This document shows, piece by piece, positions 60,270-64,000 of a DNA stretch of 64,000 nucleotides (the first letter of the stretch is position 1; the number at the start of each line of letters is the position of its first letter). The translations under genes and the position numbers were made by a program. The stretch is from an uncultured Opitutia bacterium (GTDB taxonomy: Bacteria > Verrucomicrobiota > Verrucomicrobiia > Opitutales > Opitutaceae): positions 17,036 to 81,035 of the forward strand of contig CAIQKV010000074.1 in NCBI GenBank assembly GCA_903872505.1. The letters run 5' to 3'. The notes below the pieces were generated by a model that saw nothing but the letters and a program-made list of their open reading frames with translations, did no database searches and had not been told where the DNA came from.

Positions 60270-62396
60270 TCAGAAGCCGAGCGCACGGCCGGCTTGATAG
60301 ACAACAAACGACAAAATCCACGCGGTGCCAGTCATGTAGAGCGTTTGGAAGGCGGGCCATTTCCAACCGTTGGTCTCGCGCCGCACCACGGCGAGGGTGC
60401 TCATGCACTGCATCGCGAAAACATAGAACACCATGAGCGTCAGGCAGACGAGGGGCGTGAAGAGCATCCGGCCGTCGGGCCACCGGGCGGCCTTGAGCGC
60501 GTCCCGCAGCGGCGTGGTGTTCTCGTCATGGGTCTCGGCGTTGAAGACGACGCCCATGGTGGAAACGAAGACCTCGCGCGCGGCGAAGGAGGTGATGAGG
60601 CCGATGCCGATCTGCCAGTCGAAGCCCAGCGGCTTGATCGCCGGCTCGAGCAGGTGGCCGGCGCGGCCGGCGAAGCTTTGCGCGAGCTGTGCGGTCGGCG
60701 TGGCGCCCGCCGGGGCCTTCGGATACGCCGTCAGAAACCACAGCACGATGCTGATCCCGAGGATCACGGTGCCGGCGCGGCGGAGGAAGATCCAGGCGCG
60801 CTCCACCATGTGCAGGCACACATCCTTGATCCGCGGCAGCCGGTAGGGCGGCAGTTCCATGATCATCAGCGGCGGCGCCCCCTTCAGCAGCGTGCGCTTG
60901 AACAGCCAGGCAAAGCCGAAGGCGCCCACGGTGCCCAGCGCATACATCAGCAGCATGATGCCGACCTTGGTGCCGAGCGACACCCGGTCGTTCGGCAGCA
61001 GCGCCGCAATCATCAACAGGTAAACCGGCAGCCGGGCGGAGCAACTCATGAGCGGCGCGACCAGGATGGTCACGAGCCGGTCCTTCGCGTCCTCGATGGT
61101 GCGGGTGGCCATGATGCCGGGGATGGCGCAGGCGTAGGAGCTGAGCAGCGGGATGAAACTTTTCCCGTTCAGGCCCACCCGGCTCATGAGCCGGTCCATG
61201 ATGAACGCGGCGCGGGCCATGTAGCCCGTGCTCTCCAGGAGGCCGATGAAGAAAAACAGGATCAGGATCTGCGGCAGGAACGTCACCACGCTGCCGACAC
61301 CACCGAGGGCGCCGTCCGTGATCAGGTCGCGCAGGTCGCCCGCCGGCATGCTGGACTTCACCCAGTTGGCGAGAAGGGCGGTATGGTCGCCAATCCATTC
61401 CATCGGGGGCTGCGCCAGCGTGAAAATACAAAGGAACAGCGCCGTCATCACCACGCCCAGGACGAGCCAGCCCCAGACCGCGTGCGTGACGACGGCGTCG
61501 ATCCGGTCCGACGCGGTCGGGCCGAAGGCGCCGGTTTGCAGCACGACCTCTGAGGCGAGTTCGCCGATGGCCTCGTAGCGCGAGCCGACGAGCGCCCCGG
61601 CCCAGTCCATCCCCTCGCCTTCCCAGCGTTTCTGCCAGGCGAACAGGATTTCGGCTGTGCGCGGGCTGAGCGCCGCGGAACCCGCGACGCGCACGGAATC
61701 CTGGTCGGTCAGGAGCAGGAGGGCCTCGGCGCGCGCGCTCAGCGGCAGCTTGCCGTCGTTTTCGCGGAGCGACGCGGCCAGCTCGGACACGGCGGGGGCG
61801 ATCGGCGCGGGCACATCCCAGGCGTGGCGGGCCAGCGGCAGGTCGGCCCGGCTCATCGCCAGGCGCAGCTCAACGAGACCATTGCCGTTGACGGCCTCGC
61901 ACGCGATGACGGGGATGCCGAGCGACTTTTCCAGGCGGCCGACGCGGAGGTTGAGCCCGGCCTGCGCCGCGAGATCCATCATGTTCAGGACCAGGATGAC
62001 CGGCCGGCCGAGGTCGAGGATCTGGTGGACCAGGTAGAGATTCCGCTCGAGATTGGTGGCATCGACGATGCAGAGAATCCGATCGGGCGGCGGAGTGTCG
62101 GCGCGCCGGCCGAGGAGCACGTCGCGGGTGACCGCCTCGTCGGGCGAGCGGGCGGCGAGGGAATAAGCCCCCGGCAGGTCGATGACCGTGATCGGCTGGC
62201 CGTGCTGCGAATAAGTGGTCCCCATCTTTTTCTCGACGGTGACGCCGGGATAGTTGCCGACCTTTTGCTTCAACCCGGTGAGCGCGTTGAACAGCGTGCT
62301 CTTGCCGCAGTTGGGATTGCCGACGAGCGCATAAACCGGCTGCCGGTGGGCAGCGGCGGACCCCGCGGGGGCGGCGTTGGGCGAAGGCTGGGCCAT
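60270..62396 (-). CDS. feoB: Ferrous iron transport protein B
   Basis: 708 residues. The cytoplasmic GTPase has G1 GNPNCGKSTLFNALTG near residue 26, G3 DLPGAYSL and G4 NMMDLA. Several membrane helices follow with the gate-like motifs FSAREVFVSTMG-type (FAAREVFVSTMGVVF) and VSSYACAIPG. It imports Fe(II) across the inner membrane. Two FeoA-domain genes lie directly upstream, and a Cys-rich protein gene directly downstream. Confidence 0.93.
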   Translation of the reverse strand: MAQPSPNAAPAGSAAAHRQPVYALVGNPNCGKSTLFNALTGLKQKVGNYPGVTVEKKMGTTYSQHGQPITVIDLPGAYSLAARSPDEAVTRDVLLGRRADTPPPDRILCIVDATNLERNLYLVHQILDLGRPVILVLNMMDLAAQAGLNLRVGRLEKSLGIPVIACEAVNGNGLVELRLAMSRADLPLARHAWDVPAPIAPAVSELAASLRENDGKLPLSARAEALLLLTDQDSVRVAGSAALSPRTAEILFAWQKRWEGEGMDWAGALVGSRYEAIGELASEVVLQTGAFGPTASDRIDAVVTHAVWGWLVLGVVMTALFLCIFTLAQPPMEWIGDHTALLANWVKSSMPAGDLRDLITDGALGGVGSVVTFLPQILILFFFIGLLESTGYMARAAFIMDRLMSRVGLNGKSFIPLLSSYACAIPGIMATRTIEDAKDRLVTILVAPLMSCSARLPVYLLMIAALLPNDRVSLGTKVGIMLLMYALGTVGAFGFAWLFKRTLLKGAPPLMIMELPPYRLPRIKDVCLHMVERAWIFLRRAGTVILGISIVLWFLTAYPKAPAGATPTAQLAQSFAGRAGHLLEPAIKPLGFDWQIGIGLITSFAAREVFVSTMGVVFNAETHDENTTPLRDALKAARWPDGRMLFTPLVCLTLMVFYVFAMQCMSTLAVVRRETNGWKWPAFQTLYMTGTAWILSFVVYQAGRALGF

Positions 62397-62411
62397 GGGA
62401 GGGTTCGCCGC

Positions 62412-62651
62412 CTAGGCGGTGGGCTCGACGAGCACGTGGTCCGCCTCGCTCTTGCGCAGGGTCAGGTGATAGCCGCGCAGCTTGATCTCGATCGGGTCGC
62501 CGAGGGGCGCGGTCCGCACGAGGGTCAGCACCGTGCCGGCCAGCAGCCCCATCTCGCGCAGGCGGATGAAGGCGTTGCCGGTCTTGGGAAACTCCCGGAT
62601 CACGGCGGATGATCCGACCGGCAGCACGGAAAGTTTAATCGGCGCGGCCAC
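62412..62651 (-). CDS. feoA: FeoA-domain protein (second, downstream copy)
   Basis: About 79 residues from a GTG at 62651. The SH3-like FeoA fold is indicated by FIRLREMGLLAGTVLTLV, APLGDPIEIKLRGYHLTL and RKSEADHVLVE. FeoA is thought to regulate FeoB. The start is uncertain: an upstream CTG or overlap with the previous gene is possible. It lies 15 bases upstream of feoB. Confidence 0.8.
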   Translation of the reverse strand: MAAPIKLSVLPVGSSAVIREFPKTGNAFIRLREMGLLAGTVLTLVRTAPLGDPIEIKLRGYHLTLRKSEADHVLVEPTA

Positions 62652-62662
62652 GTTGGCGCCGC

Positions 62663-62917
62663 TCAGTGTGAGCCGGCGATTTCCGCAACGAGAATGTTCT
62701 GCGCGGCGCCATGACTGAGCGCGATGCGCGTGCCGTTGACCTGGCAGAGAATCGTGGTGTTGCCGGACACCTTGGTCACCAAGGTCGACTCGCCAAAACC
62801 CATTTCCCGGACGCGCTGGCAAAAATCGTCGTCACCCTGCAGGACGCAGACGCGGCCACTGGTGCCAGGGCGGAGCTGGCAAAGAGGAACGGCGGTAGTT
62901 GCGGGGTGGGGCTTCAT
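62663..62917 (-). CDS. feoA: FeoA-domain protein (first copy)
   Basis: About 84 residues from the ATG at 62917 (MKPHPATTAVPL); a TTG 36 bases further upstream is possible. The fold is indicated by LRPGTSGRVCVLQGDDDFCQRVREMGFGE and VNGTRIALSHGAAQNILV. It is the first gene of the feo operon on the minus strand. The two unfused FeoA copies differ in sequence, so they are unlikely to be a recent duplication. Confidence 0.85.
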   Translation of the reverse strand: MKPHPATTAVPLCQLRPGTSGRVCVLQGDDDFCQRVREMGFGESTLVTKVSGNTTILCQVNGTRIALSHGAAQNILVAEIAGSH

Positions 62918-63030
62918 CTGACTAACACTGGAGGAGATGAGACTGAGTTTCAAGGACTACCTGATCTTTTTGGTCTAAAACGAGAAAGCTAAGTCGAAAG
63001 GCTGTCGAAAAGGGCCTGAACGAGGCAAAC

Positions 63031-63438
63031 TCAACGCCGCCTGCGCTTTAGGTCAAGTTGAACACCAGAATAACGGATCAGGGATTGCAGGTGCTCATAT
63101 TCCTGCGGATCCATGCCTGTCGCCTGCTTCAACTCATGCTCGGCGCGCTTGAGCGCCTCCTCAACGGCGTGCTCGTCGATCTTTTCCTCAGTGATCGCAT
63201 GCTCGGCCAGGACGCGAACGCGGTCGCCCTCGACTTGGGCGAAGCCCCCGCTGACTGCCAGCCAGACGGTGGAACCGTCCTTGGTCACCCGCAATTCGCC
63301 ATTCGCGATCTGCGTCAGTAACGGGATGTGGCCCGGCAGGATGCCGACCTCGCCCTGCACCGTCGGGAAGACGACGGTGTCGATCGTGTCGGCATAGACC
63401 CGGGCCTCGGGCGTGACGATTTCGAGCGTGAGCGGCAT
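63031..63438 (-). CDS. atpC: F0F1 ATP synthase subunit epsilon
   Basis: 135 residues. The N-terminal beta domain (LTLEIVTPEARVYADTIDTVVFPTVQGEVGILPGH) and the C-terminal helical domain (residues ~88-130) match AtpC, which links rotor and catalytic hexamer and regulates ATPase activity. It starts 5 bases after the atpD stop on the minus strand, as in standard atp operons. Confidence 0.94.
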   Translation of the reverse strand: MPLTLEIVTPEARVYADTIDTVVFPTVQGEVGILPGHIPLLTQIANGELRVTKDGSTVWLAVSGGFAQVEGDRVRVLAEHAITEEKIDEHAVEEALKRAEHELKQATGMDPQEYEHLQSLIRYSGVQLDLKRRRR

Positions 63439-63443
63439 GGGGA

Positions 63444-64000
<557 letters not shown>

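Overview
The window is GC-rich, densely packed bacterial chromosome with no phage, plasmid or rRNA/tRNA signal. The gene set (alpha2 glycyl-tRNA synthetase, single-chain pyruvate carboxylase, OPT transporter, an unsaturated glucuronyl hydrolase, an OleC/OleD hydrocarbon module, many short palindromic repeats) best fits a Verrucomicrobiota member near the Opitutaceae. That placement is inference from gene content, not from a marker tree.

Layout. 0-4.3 kb: 3' end of glyQS, a GH43-like beta-propeller protein, a DUF2721 membrane protein, a decayed second copy of the glyQS 3' end, a membrane protein and a DUF4202 protein. 4.4-14 kb: nitronate monooxygenase-like enzyme, O-methyltransferase, a second DUF2721 protein, pyruvate carboxylase, YkgJ-like protein, haem-binding protein, Gfo/Idh/MocA oxidoreductase and GNAT acetyltransferase. 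14-20.5 kb: a Thr-rich secreted protein and, behind a shared terminator, a four-gene minus-strand run of threonine dehydratase, a solute-binding-protein/permease fusion, a second permease and a uroporphyrinogen-decarboxylase-like protein. 20.5-28 kb: EF-hand protein, RelE-like protein coupled to pssA, dnaN, OPT transporter, moeA. 28-39 kb: gmk, miaB, lytic transglycosylase, DAHP synthase, AlkD-like protein, a low-GC ankyrin lipoprotein, rlmN, aldo/keto reductase and a TIGR01777 epimerase. 39-51 kb: GH88 hydrolase, MarC, an APH-fold protein, M20 peptidase, TauE/SafE permease, pdxH, sensor kinase, lipoate-ligase-like protein and an EF-hand membrane protein. 50-56 kb: two RNA methyltransferases and an oleC-oleD-VUT transporter operon. 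56-64 kb: RNase D, HDAC-like hydrolase, queC, queE, ExoD, nagB, a feoA-feoA-feoB-Cys-rich iron uptake operon and the 3' end of the ATP synthase operon (atpD, atpC).

Functional themes: tRNA/rRNA modification (MiaB, RlmN, QueC, QueE, a TrmA-family and a SpoU-family methyltransferase, possibly the VUT queuosine-precursor transporter); carbohydrate use (GH43-like, GH88, NagB, a sugar-type ABC importer without its ATPase); ferrous iron uptake; and beta-lactone/olefin chemistry (OleC, OleD) without OleA/OleB in view.

The most unusual aspect is the repeat content. An AT-rich TTTCGAATTTCGATT-type microrepeat sits in frame inside three unrelated enzymes (pyruvate carboxylase, the TrmA-family methyltransferase, OleC). 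Four other short repeat families lie between genes or at gene ends, one of them supplying the putative start codon of a gene. Other points are the glyQS 3'-end duplication with an in-frame stop, the SBP-permease fusion, and the RelE-like/pssA overlap. I see no CRISPR array or recognisable defence island.
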